From the NCBI RefSeq assembly GCF_009711205.1, contig NZ_WMIG01000001.1:558001-622000 (forward strand): a stretch of DNA of 64,000 nucleotides, in the 5' to 3' direction. This stretch comes from Paracoccus litorisediminis. Its GTDB lineage: Bacteria; Pseudomonadota; Alphaproteobacteria; Rhodobacterales; Rhodobacteraceae. Made by a program: the position numbers and the translations under genes. The notes under the pieces are model-generated. The model ran no database searches. It worked only from the letters and a program-made list of their open reading frames with translations, and had not been told where the DNA came from. Shown piece by piece: positions 25,594 to 33,498 of the stretch. Positions within the stretch are counted from its first letter, which is position 1, and each line of letters opens with the position of its first letter.

Positions 25594-26259
25594 CTAGAAG
25601 GGTCGCACGACATTGCCCGAGTAGAAATAGGCCCCCATTCCCACCGTGAACAGCACGTTTCCGGCCACCGCGTGCAGCAACCATGCCGCCGGAAAGCCGT
25701 GGCGCAGATAGGCGCGAGCAAAGAACCAGCCGCCGACAAAGGTCAGGATGGCGACGATCCACGACCAGTACATCAGATGGGCGAATGAAAAGATCGCCGC
25801 GTTCAGCGCCAGCGCCCCCCGGCCATGCGGCAGCAGCGCGCCGTAGCGGTGAAAGAACAGCGGGCGAAAGATCAGCTCTTGCGGCAGTGCCGACAGGAAC
25901 GGGTAAAAGACCCAGACCACCGGCAGGAAACCGGGCCGGTTCAGCAGCATGTTGAACAGCGCGCCGGGGCGCGAGAACCACAGGATGGCGACGCCAAGGC
26001 CAAAGGTCACGACCGCCATGCCGGCGATCTCGGCCCATGGCAGGCGCGACCAGCCGCGGATCAGGCCGCGCCAGTCAAAGCCCCCGGTCCGCCACAGCAG
26101 CGCCAGCCCGGCAAGGCAGAAGACGCCCAGCGCCTCGAACAGCATGTGACCGGGCATGAACAGCGCAATGACAAGTGGCGCCCCGATATAGAGCGCCACG
26201 AATTCAAGCCATAGCAGGCGGCGGTTTATTGCAGCCTCCGGCCCAGCCAGACGCGCCAT
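25594..26259 (-). CDS. CPBP-family intramembrane protease homologue
   Basis: A 221-residue protein with about six membrane helices of the CAAX protease/bacteriocin-processing family. Motif 1 reads QELIFR (Gln127-Glu128...Arg132) instead of EExxxR, so the first Glu, usually the catalytic base, is Gln. Motif 2 is FSFAH (His161) and the last motif contains His196 and Asn201. Activity is therefore uncertain. The gene overlaps the end of the upstream GH25 gene by 34 bases in the same direction, implying coupled expression. Confidence 0.85.
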   Translation of the reverse strand: MARLAGPEAAINRRLLWLEFVALYIGAPLVIALFMPGHMLFEALGVFCLAGLALLWRTGGFDWRGLIRGWSRLPWAEIAGMAVVTFGLGVAILWFSRPGALFNMLLNRPGFLPVVWVFYPFLSALPQELIFRPLFFHRYGALLPHGRGALALNAAIFSFAHLMYWSWIVAILTFVGGWFFARAYLRHGFPAAWLLHAVAGNVLFTVGMGAYFYSGNVVRPF

Positions 26260-27014
26260 TGCGCCGGGCTGCCGTCAAAGACGTTCAAATCGACATTGCC
26301 GCCGATGCCCGGCACCCGGCCCGTCCCGGTATATTGCCAGAAGCTGTAGCGCTGGCCCGGATAGACGATGCGCGGATGGCCCGCGACCGAGCGCAGCCAG
26401 AATTCCTCGGGCCAGCTGCCAAGGTTGTTGTCACGGTAGAAATCGACCGTGGTGTAGATGATCGGCCGCTGCCCGTAATGGCGATGCAGGATGTCCTTGA
26501 AGATCTTGGCCTCGCGCAGCACTTCGCCGCTGGGCGGACGGCGCGGACAGGTTTTGGAAGCCGTCCATTCCAGATCGATGACCGGCGGCATCGCGCCACG
26601 TTCGCGCGGGACATTGGCGATGAACCACGCCGCCTGCTGCGCGCCCGAGCGGCAGAAGTAGAAATAGTGATACGCGCCGCGCGGAATGCGGGCCTGTCCG
26701 GCCTCATACCAGTAGCGGCGGAAATTCGGGTCGGCGTGGTCGCCGCCCTCGGTCGCCTTGATAAAGGCAAAGCTGATCCCCGAGCCGCGCACCGCCGCCC
26801 AGTTGATGTCGCCCTGATAGCGCGAGATGTCGATGCCATGCACCATGTGGTCATAGGGATGGCCCCCGACCCATGCATGCGGCGCGGAATCCCCAAATTG
26901 CGGCCCCGCCCCCGCGCCCGAGACGACGGCATGCGGCGCCCGCCGCCCACCGCCGCCACAGGCCGCCAATGAGACGACCAATAAGATGCCCAGTATTCTG
27001 CCCAGAAGTTTCAT
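26226..27014 (-). CDS. GH25 lysozyme-family lipoprotein
   Basis: Probable muramidase attached to the envelope by lipid. The 262-residue product begins with a lipoprotein signal ending in LAACGGGG (Cys near residue 19), then a linker and a GH25 barrel: HGIDISRYQGDINW with the first catalytic Asp, FIKATEGGDH, AYHYFYFC, VIDLEW with the DxE pair, and the final WQYTGTG. In family terms it cleaves MurNAc-GlcNAc bonds in peptidoglycan, whether for remodelling or turnover is unknown. It is first in a two-gene unit with the CPBP homologue. An inverted repeat of GTCACG half-sites lies upstream. Confidence 0.92.
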   Translation of the reverse strand: MKLLGRILGILLVVSLAACGGGGRRAPHAVVSGAGAGPQFGDSAPHAWVGGHPYDHMVHGIDISRYQGDINWAAVRGSGISFAFIKATEGGDHADPNFRRYWYEAGQARIPRGAYHYFYFCRSGAQQAAWFIANVPRERGAMPPVIDLEWTASKTCPRRPPSGEVLREAKIFKDILHRHYGQRPIIYTTVDFYRDNNLGSWPEEFWLRSVAGHPRIVYPGQRYSFWQYTGTGRVPGIGGNVDLNVFDGSPAQWRVWLGRRLQ

Positions 27015-27078
27015 GACTGCCCCTTGCCCATGCCCGTGTGTCCGGCGCTTCGGGCCTTTATCGCAAAGGTGCAGGTTT

Positions 27079-27102
27079 CTGTCACGATGGCGTGACAGTC
27101 AC
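27079..27102. repeat. Inverted repeat CTGTCACG-N4-CGTGACAG with a third half-site
   Basis: Two perfect 8-base arms (27079-27086 and 27091-27098) with 4 bases between, followed directly by another GTCACG. It lies about 65 bases before the GH25 start and 25 bases after the flavoprotein gene. It has no T tract, so an operator is likelier than a terminator. Confidence 0.45.
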
Positions 27103-27126
27103 GAAAACGTCAGGGTTGAATTTAGG

Positions 27127-28506
27127 TCAATTTGCATCAGGGATCAGCTTACCGGGGTTCATGATATTCAGCGGATCAAGCGCCGCCTTGATCGCGGCCA
27201 TGGCCCCGATCGCCTCGCCATGCTGGGCGCGCATCAGGGGGCGCTTGCCGATGCCCACGCCATGCTCGCCGGTGATGGTGCCGCCGACCGCAATGGCACG
27301 TTCGGCCATGCGGGTAGCGACACGCTTGGCGGCGGCCAATTCCGCCTCATCCCCCGGCATCACCAGCAATTGCGAATGGAAATTGCCGTCACCGACATGG
27401 CCGACCATCGGGCCGATCAGACCTTCGGCCTTGATGTCGGCAGCGGCGGCGGCCACGGCCTCGGCCAGATAAGACATCGGCACGCAGACATCAGTCACCA
27501 CTGCCGTCGCACCGGGGCGCAGCGCAAGACAGGCGCGATAGGCACCGTGGCGCATCTTCCACAGGGCGGCGCGGTCCTCGGGCGTCGTCGCCCAGTCGAA
27601 ACCCTGCCCGCCGAAATCGGCGGCAAGCTCACCAAACTTCCGGGCATCGTCCTGAACCGAGGCGGGCGAGCCGTGGAATTCCACCATCAGATGCGGCTGA
27701 TCGCGCAGATGACCGCCGGAAAACTGGTTGAAGGCCTGCGCCGCATCGCCATCGACGAACTCGATCCGCGCCATCGGGATGCCCGACTGGATCGTCGCGG
27801 TCACGCATTCGACGGCTTCCTCCAGCGTGGCAAAGGCGCAGACAGCGCTTGCGACCTCCTCGGGTTGGCCGTGCAAGCGCAGAGTCAGTTCGGTGATGAT
27901 GCCAAGCGTGCCCTCGCTGCCGACGAACAGCGCGGTCAGGTCATAGCCCGCGCTGGATTTCGCCGCCCGCGTGCCGGTGCGGATCACCGTGCCATCGGCC
28001 AGGACCACTTCCAGCGCCAGAACATTGTCGCGCATGGTGCCGTAGCGCACGGCGGCGGTGCCGCTGGCCCGGGTCGCGGCCATGCCGCCAAGGCTCGCGT
28101 TCGCGCCCGGATCGACCGGGAAGAACAGGCCGGTCGCGCGCAATTCGGTATTCAGCGCCTCGCGGGTGACGCCGGGCTGAACGGAGGCCTGCAGATCGCC
28201 CGCCCTTACCTCCAGCACGCGGTCCATCTTCATCAGGTCCATGACGATGCCGCCTTGGGTCGCCAAAGCATGCCCCTCAAGCGAGGTGCCCGTGCCCCAG
28301 CCGATCACCGGGATGCGGTGTTCGTGGCAGATGCGCATGATCGCCGAGACTTCCTCGGTCGAGACCGGCCAGACCACCGCATCGGGCGGCGGCGCGCGGT
28401 GAAACGTCTCGGATGCGCCATGCAACTCGCGGTCGGCTTGCGATTGGGAAAAGCGCGCGCCCAGAAGCTGGCTCAGCGACTCGGCGGCCTGAATATCGAT
28501 CTGCAT
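27127..28506 (-). CDS. FAD-linked oxidase, D-lactate dehydrogenase (cytochrome)/glycolate oxidase type
   Basis: A 459-residue flavoprotein of the VAO/PCMH family, likely oxidising a D-2-hydroxy acid and passing electrons to the respiratory chain. The PCMH FAD domain contains PVIGWGTGTSLEGHA and VDPGANASLGGMAATRASGT in pieces, and the C-terminal FAD-oxidase_C domain contains MVGHVGDGNFH and TGEHGVGIGKR. The ATG at 28506 follows AGGAGG. It is divergent from the chloride channel gene. D-lactate is the best substrate guess by similarity to mitochondrial LDHD; glycolate or 2-hydroxyglutarate are possible. Confidence 0.9.
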   Translation of the reverse strand: MQIDIQAAESLSQLLGARFSQSQADRELHGASETFHRAPPPDAVVWPVSTEEVSAIMRICHEHRIPVIGWGTGTSLEGHALATQGGIVMDLMKMDRVLEVRAGDLQASVQPGVTREALNTELRATGLFFPVDPGANASLGGMAATRASGTAAVRYGTMRDNVLALEVVLADGTVIRTGTRAAKSSAGYDLTALFVGSEGTLGIITELTLRLHGQPEEVASAVCAFATLEEAVECVTATIQSGIPMARIEFVDGDAAQAFNQFSGGHLRDQPHLMVEFHGSPASVQDDARKFGELAADFGGQGFDWATTPEDRAALWKMRHGAYRACLALRPGATAVVTDVCVPMSYLAEAVAAAAADIKAEGLIGPMVGHVGDGNFHSQLLVMPGDEAELAAAKRVATRMAERAIAVGGTITGEHGVGIGKRPLMRAQHGEAIGAMAAIKAALDPLNIMNPGKLIPDAN

Positions 28507-28638
28507 GGGTGTCCTCCTACGGTCGGGCCGAATTAATCGCGCTGTTGCGCAAAGGGCAAGCGAGGCCGGAAAATGTCGCCGCGACAATGGACCGCGGCCC
28601 GCGGCCCATGTTTCCATTCGGCAAGATCAGGGTCGGGG

Positions 28639-30333
28639 ATGATGAAGCGCGACGCCAAGGATCAACCGAAGGGCTGGGGTCGGCAAGGCCTGCGCCATCT
28701 GCGCCAACATCTGACGCGTGGCTGGCAGGTGCTGGTCACGCGCGGGCCGGGTCAGGTCGAATTCTGGGTGATCGCGCTGCTGATCGGCATCTGCGCCGGG
28801 CTGGCGGCGCTGACCTTCCGGTTGGCGATCGGGGCGCTGCAGCGGCTGGTCTATGGCACCGATGACCTGACCATGGCCTCGGTCGCGGGGCATCTGCCGT
28901 GGTGGTGGGTGATGGTCGTGCCGGTCGTGGGCGGGCTGGTGGTCGGCCTGATCCTTGACCGCTACACCCCGGACGGGCGGGTCCGCACCGTGGCCGACGT
29001 GATCGAGGGCGCGGCGCTGCAAGGCGGAAGGGTCGAGATCCGCGAGGGGCTGGCCTCGGCCGCGGCCTCGGTCATCACGCTGGGCACCGGCGGGTCATCG
29101 GGGCGCGAGGGGCCGGTGGTGCATCTGGCGGGCGTCATCTCGACACTCGTGGCCGACCGGATCAAGGCCAGCCCGGTCACCGGGCGCGAGCTGCTGGGCT
29201 GCGCCGTCGCCGGTGCGGTCGCGGCCAGCTTCAACGCGCCCATCGCCGGGGCGCTGTTCGCGCATGAGGTGGTGCTGCGCAATTTCGCCATCCGCGCCTT
29301 TGCCTCGATCGCGATTTCCGCCGTGGCCGGGACGGTCATCAACCGCCTGCGCTATGGCGGCGTGACCGAATTCCATCTGCCCGAGGCCGGGGGCCTTGGA
29401 TTCTATGTCGAACTGCCCGCCTTCATGATCCTTGGCCTGATCTGCGCCTTGGTCGCGGCGGGGCTGATGGCTGCGATCTTTCGCGCCGAGATCATCGCAA
29501 ATCGCGTCATGGCCCACACCGGCTGGCCGCGCTGGCTGCGCCCCACCATCGCCGGGCTGCTTTTGGGCCTGATCGCCATCCCCTATCCCCATATCATCGG
29601 CGTCGGCTACGAGGCGACATCCGCCGCGCTGACCGGCAGGTTGGATGTCTGGACCGCCATCATCTTTGCCGTGGTCAAGGCGCTGGCCGTGGCGATCACC
29701 TTGGGCGGGCGCATGGGCGGCGGGGTGTTTTCACCGGCGCTGGTGATGGGGGCACTGACGGGACTGGCCTTTGGCATCCTCGCCACCGGGATCTTTCCGC
29801 ATTATTCGGGGAATGAGACGCTATATGCGCTGGCGGGCATGGGCGCGGTCGGCGCGGCGGTGCTGGGCGCGCCGATCTCGACCGCGATGATCGTCTTCGA
29901 GATGACCGGGGACTGGCAGACCGGAATCGCGGTGATGACCTCGGTGTCGCTGTCCTCGGCGCTGGCCTCGCGCATGGTGGACCGGTCGTTCTTCCTGACC
30001 CAGCTGAAGCGGCGCGGGGTACATATCGCCGAGGGGCCGCAGGTCTGGTTGCCGCGCAAGATGCGGGTGACGGCGGTGATGCGGTCCTTGGGCGGCAAAG
30101 AGACCCCCTCGCCCGACCTGCTGCGCAACATGGCGGCGGCTGGGCAGGCGATGTCGGATCAGATGACGCTGGGACAGGCCCTGCGCCAGTTCGACGCCTC
30201 GGGCGCGGCCTTCTGCCCGGTGGTCCGCGGCGAAGGCCCCGACCCCGAGATCCTTGGCGCGGTCTATCACGTCGATGCCCTGCGGGCGCTGAATGCGGCG
30301 CTTGGCGCGGTCGCCGCCGAGCAGCACGGTTAG
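28639..30333 (+). CDS. ClC-family chloride channel or H+/Cl- antiporter
   Basis: A 564-residue inner-membrane protein with the ClC selectivity motifs: GTGGSSGREGP (GxxGREGP) and GGGVFSPALVMG (GxFxP), followed by a cytoplasmic C-terminal part of about 100 residues that looks like a degenerate CBS pair (MRVTAVMRSL, TLGQALRQFDASG, GAVYHVDALR). Ion coupling cannot be decided with certainty from the sequence. Two adjacent ATGs (28639 and 28642) are possible starts. It ends TTAG, sharing 4 bases with the convergent DUF808 gene. Confidence 0.92.
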   Translation: MMKRDAKDQPKGWGRQGLRHLRQHLTRGWQVLVTRGPGQVEFWVIALLIGICAGLAALTFRLAIGALQRLVYGTDDLTMASVAGHLPWWWVMVVPVVGGLVVGLILDRYTPDGRVRTVADVIEGAALQGGRVEIREGLASAAASVITLGTGGSSGREGPVVHLAGVISTLVADRIKASPVTGRELLGCAVAGAVAASFNAPIAGALFAHEVVLRNFAIRAFASIAISAVAGTVINRLRYGGVTEFHLPEAGGLGFYVELPAFMILGLICALVAAGLMAAIFRAEIIANRVMAHTGWPRWLRPTIAGLLLGLIAIPYPHIIGVGYEATSAALTGRLDVWTAIIFAVVKALAVAITLGGRMGGGVFSPALVMGALTGLAFGILATGIFPHYSGNETLYALAGMGAVGAAVLGAPISTAMIVFEMTGDWQTGIAVMTSVSLSSALASRMVDRSFFLTQLKRRGVHIAEGPQVWLPRKMRVTAVMRSLGGKETPSPDLLRNMAAAGQAMSDQMTLGQALRQFDASGAAFCPVVRGEGPDPEILGAVYHVDALRALNAALGAVAAEQHG

Positions 30334-31295
30334 GCGTTGGCCCCGAACAGCCCCTTCACCGCCCCGATTGCCGGAGAGATCAGGTAACTCGCCACCGGAA
30401 TCACGATGAAGCCCAGAACCAGCCCAAAGATGCCGTCGAAAAATGCCGTGGTCGCCCAAGCGGCCAGACCCGGCGCGGCAGGCAAAGCATGGGCCGCGGC
30501 CTCGGACATGTGATGGACCCATTCATAGGGCTGATGCTGGCCCAGTTCGTGCAGGCCGTGGACGACGATCTGACCGCCAACCCAGATCATCGCGGCAGTA
30601 CCGACGACGGTCAGGACCTTCATGAAGCCCGGCATGACACGCACGATGCCACGCCCCAAGGGCGCCAGCACCCCGCCGCGTTCATGCAGATGCAGGCCGA
30701 AATCGTCGGCCTTCACGATCAGCGCGACAAAGCCGTAAACGGCGACGGTGATGCCGACGGCGACGATGGCCAGAATCAGCGCCTCTTTCCAGATCGGGTC
30801 GCCATCGGGGATCGCGGCCAGCGCGATGGTCATGATTTCCGCCGACAGGATGAAATCGGTCTTGATCGCGCCCTTGACGCGCTCCTCCTCAAGGCCTGCG
30901 CCATCGGGCGTGGCCTTCAGATGCGGCTCATTGACCTGATGATGGGACAGCGCATGCAGGACCTTTTCGGCGCCCTCGAAGCACAGATAGGCCCCGCCCA
31001 GCATCAGCAATGGCGAAATCAGCCATGGCGCAAAGGCCGACAGCAGCAGCGCCACCGGCAAGAGGATCACCAGCTTGTTGAACAGTGACCCTCGCGCGAT
31101 CTTCAAAACGATCGGCAGTTCGCGTCTGGCATCGAAACCGTGGACATATTTCGGCGTCACCGCCGCATCGTCGATCACCGCACCCGCAGCCTTGGCCCCG
31201 GCCTTGACCGCCTGCCCCGCCACATCATCGACCGAGGCGGCCGCGATCTTGGCAATCCCCGCCACGTCATCCAGCAGCGCCAGCAATCCGGTCAT
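30330..31295 (-). CDS. DUF808 (YedI) family membrane protein
   Basis: A 321-residue inner-membrane protein of unknown function. It starts with the DUF808 helix LLALLDDVAGIAKIAAASVDD, then has KYVHGFDARRELPIV, and six or so hydrophobic segments such as LVILLPVALLLSAFAPWLISP (interrupted) and VMPGFMKVLTVVGTAAM. It is convergent with the ClC gene with a 4-base stop overlap. The anti-sigma gene ends 116 bases upstream on the same strand. Confidence 0.9.
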   Translation of the reverse strand: MTGLLALLDDVAGIAKIAAASVDDVAGQAVKAGAKAAGAVIDDAAVTPKYVHGFDARRELPIVLKIARGSLFNKLVILLPVALLLSAFAPWLISPLLMLGGAYLCFEGAEKVLHALSHHQVNEPHLKATPDGAGLEEERVKGAIKTDFILSAEIMTIALAAIPDGDPIWKEALILAIVAVGITVAVYGFVALIVKADDFGLHLHERGGVLAPLGRGIVRVMPGFMKVLTVVGTAAMIWVGGQIVVHGLHELGQHQPYEWVHHMSEAAAHALPAAPGLAAWATTAFFDGIFGLVLGFIVIPVASYLISPAIGAVKGLFGANA

Positions 31296-31411
31296 ATGTC
31301 CCTCATTCTTCCTGATCGGGTCACGGGTCCGTGATCCCTTTTGACGCGCAGTTCTGGGTCACGAACGCCGCTGCCGCAAGTCGGGTTCACCCGCCCCGCC
31401 GCAGAAAGCCG

Positions 31412-31774
31412 CTACAGCAGCCAGATCGCGGCCAGAATGGCGATGACTGCAACCAGAACCGCCAGCAGCGCGCCGGGCCGCTGCCACCAATGGATGCGGC
31501 TGTCGAGGGTTTCGCTAAGCGGTGCCGTGGCAAGGCCCAGTTCCTCGCGGATGCGCTGACGGGCGCGGGCCGGAGGCATGACCGGGGTCAGCTCCTCGGC
31601 AATGCCGGCGGTGCGGCTCTGCCAGTCGCGCAGACGCTCGGCAAAACCCGCATCCGTGGCCAGCCGGGCCATCAGCTCTTGCGCCTCATCGCCCTCGATC
31701 AGGCCAAGGGCCAGTTCCGCGGCCAGTAGCTCGTCCTGTTCCTCGGGCGATAGCGGAGGTTTTTCGTCGCTCAT
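31412..31774 (-). CDS. Membrane anti-sigma factor of the adjacent ECF sigma
   Basis: A 120-residue single-pass protein. The cytoplasmic N-terminal region (LAAELALGLIEGDEAQEL, then LATDAGFAERLRDWQSR) resembles the RskA-type anti-sigma domain, and one membrane helix (ALLAVLVAVIAILAAIWLL) ends the protein, so there is almost no periplasmic sensor part. It lacks the zinc motif HxxxCxxC of ZAS anti-sigmas. The start overlaps the sigma gene end as ATGA. Its function as a negative regulator is inferred from position and domain. Confidence 0.82.
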   Translation of the reverse strand: MSDEKPPLSPEEQDELLAAELALGLIEGDEAQELMARLATDAGFAERLRDWQSRTAGIAEELTPVMPPARARQRIREELGLATAPLSETLDSRIHWWQRPGALLAVLVAVIAILAAIWLL

Positions 31775-32301
31775 GCGGCGGTCTCCCCGCGCAGGTTCAG
31801 CAGTCCCGGCCGCAACCAGTCCCGCAATTCCTCGACGCTGACCGACATGGCCGAGGCCAGATCGGCATAGCTCAGCCCCTCGAAATAGATCATCCGCAGG
31901 GCATCGGCCTGCTCGGCGTCCAGTTTTGCCAGACAGGGCGCGGTGGCCTTGCGTTCCGGGACGTGGACGGCAGCAATCTCGGGGCGATGATTGGCCCGCA
32001 TCTGGCCACGGGCTGCGCGGTTCCGCAGCCGCTCCAGCGCCATGTCCCGCGTCATCGTCACCAGCCATTCCATGACCGGACCCTTGGCCGCGCCCTGCCC
32101 GGCTTCACGCCAGACCGAGACATAGACGCGCTGCAACACATCTTCGGCCTCGGGGCGGTCCTTCAGCAGCGACAGGCACAGCGCATGCAGCCGCGCCGAA
32201 GTGGAATCGTACAGCGCACCGAAGGCGGTCTTGTCGCCCTGCGCCACGCGCCCGAGAAGGTCCTGAAGTGCGGATCGTTGCTGCTCCGTCAAGGCGGTCA
32301 C
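31771..32301 (-). CDS. ECF-type RNA polymerase sigma factor
   Basis: A 176-residue sigma factor with region 2 (FGALYDSTSARLHALCLSLL, DRPEAEDVLQRVYVSVW) and region 4 (LDAEQADALRMIYFEGLSYADLA, then SVEELRDWLRPGLLNLR). It lacks regions 1 and 3, as expected for the extracytoplasmic function class. It forms a translationally coupled unit with the downstream anti-sigma gene. The upstream promoter candidate is of sigma-70 form, so autoregulation is not obvious. Confidence 0.9.
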   Translation of the reverse strand: MTALTEQQRSALQDLLGRVAQGDKTAFGALYDSTSARLHALCLSLLKDRPEAEDVLQRVYVSVWREAGQGAAKGPVMEWLVTMTRDMALERLRNRAARGQMRANHRPEIAAVHVPERKATAPCLAKLDAEQADALRMIYFEGLSYADLASAMSVSVEELRDWLRPGLLNLRGETAA

Positions 32302-32325
32302 GTCCTTTCATTGCCGGCTGCGGCG

Positions 32326-32354
32326 AACTTAGGAACCTGCCCGGCCTGCGTCAA
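32326..32354 (-). promoter_or_regulatory. Probable sigma-70 promoter of the ECF sigma/anti-sigma unit
   Basis: Read on the minus strand: TTGACG, 17 bases, TAAGTT, 25 bases before the sigma start. It fits the local promoter pattern. Confidence 0.55.
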
Positions 32355-32450
32355 CGAAGCCACTGGGCGAAGATCCGCCCATGCGCGAGAGCTTGCACGT
32401 CTCCGCCGAATGCGCGATCAAGTCACCGTTGCGACAAAAGGGCCTGACCG

Positions 32451-33425
32451 ATGCTGGACGTGAACGCGAAACCCACCGAAGAAATCGACCTGCGCGAGGT
32501 GTTCGGCCTCGACAGCGACATGAAGGTCAAGGGCTTTGCCGAACGAACAGGCCGCGTCCCCGAGATCGACCCGACCTACAAGTTCGATCCCGACACCACC
32601 ATGGCGATTCTGGCGGGCTTTGCCTATAACCGCCGCGTCATGATCCAAGGCTATCACGGCACCGGGAAATCGACGCATATCGAACAAGTCGCCGCGCGCC
32701 TGAACTGGCCCTGCGTCCGCGTCAACCTTGACAGCCATGTCAGCCGGATCGACCTGATCGGCAAGGACGCGATCAAGCTGGTCGATGGCAAGCAGGTAAC
32801 CGTGTTCCATGAAGGCATCCTGCCTTGGGCGCTGCGCAACCCGACCGCCATCGTCTTCGACGAATACGATGCCGGCCGCGCCGACGTGATGTTCGTGATC
32901 CAGCGCGTGCTGGAGGCCGACGGCAAGCTGACCCTGCTGGACCAGAACGAGGTCATCACGCCGAACCCCTATTTCCGCCTGTTCGCCACCGCGAACACCG
33001 TGGGTCTGGGCGACACGACCGGTCTGTACCACGGCACCCAGCAGATCAACCAAGGCCAGATGGACCGCTGGTCGCTTGTCTCGACGCTGAACTACCTGTC
33101 GCATGACGCCGAAGCCGCGATCGTGCTGGCCAAGAACCCGGCCTATAACACCGACAAGGGCCGCAAGGTCGTCAGCCAGATGGTGACGCTGGCCGACCTG
33201 ACCCGTACCGCCTTCATGCAGGGCGATCTGTCCACGGTGATGTCGCCGCGCACGGTGATCTCATGGGCCCAGAACGCCCGCATCTTTGGCGACAATGTCG
33301 GCTATGCCTTCCGCCTGACCTTCCTGAACAAATGCGACGAGCTGGAACGCCAGACCGTGGCCGAGTTCTATCAGCGCCTGTTCGACGAGGAACTGCCGGA
33401 AAGCGCGGCGGTCAAGGCGGGGTGA
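32451..33425 (+). CDS. cobS: Aerobic cobaltochelatase subunit CobS
   Basis: AAA+ ATPase subunit of the CobNST complex that inserts cobalt into hydrogenobyrinic acid a,c-diamide for cobalamin. The 324-residue protein has Walker [10 protein letters not shown], Walker [10 protein letters not shown], sensor and [10 protein letters not shown] segments. AAAAGGG lies before the ATG. cobT follows 73 bases later. cobN is not in the window and no cobalamin riboswitch is recognisable upstream of the start. Confidence 0.96.
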   Translation: MLDVNAKPTEEIDLREVFGLDSDMKVKGFAERTGRVPEIDPTYKFDPDTTMAILAGFAYNRRVMIQGYHGTGKSTHIEQVAARLNWPCVRVNLDSHVSRIDLIGKDAIKLVDGKQVTVFHEGILPWALRNPTAIVFDEYDAGRADVMFVIQRVLEADGKLTLLDQNEVITPNPYFRLFATANTVGLGDTTGLYHGTQQINQGQMDRWSLVSTLNYLSHDAEAAIVLAKNPAYNTDKGRKVVSQMVTLADLTRTAFMQGDLSTVMSPRTVISWAQNARIFGDNVGYAFRLTFLNKCDELERQTVAEFYQRLFDEELPESAAVKAG

Positions 33426-33443
33426 TCCCCTTACGCGAGATCA

Positions 33444-33463
33444 GAGGCGGGTCCGCCCGCCTC
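33444..33463 (+). terminator. Intercistronic hairpin between cobS and cobT
   Basis: A perfect 8-bp stem GAGGCGGG/CCCGCCTC with a TCCG loop, followed by TTC. It may attenuate read-through into cobT or protect the cobS 3' end; it has no real T tract. Confidence 0.4.
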
Positions 33464-33498
33464 TTCACGAACAGTCTGCGCACTTTTGGTGGGACGAC

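Noticed and set aside
31318-31337. Hairpin GGGTCACGG/CCGTGATCCC followed by TTTT on the plus strand
   Set aside because: It has terminator form, but both flanking genes are on the minus strand and no plus-strand gene ends there; it could at most stop antisense transcripts.
32302-32450. Possible cobalamin riboswitch before cobS
   Set aside because: The gap is short and lacks the B12-box (GCCACTG context with the expected long structured leader); GCCACTG occurs once, but without the surrounding architecture.
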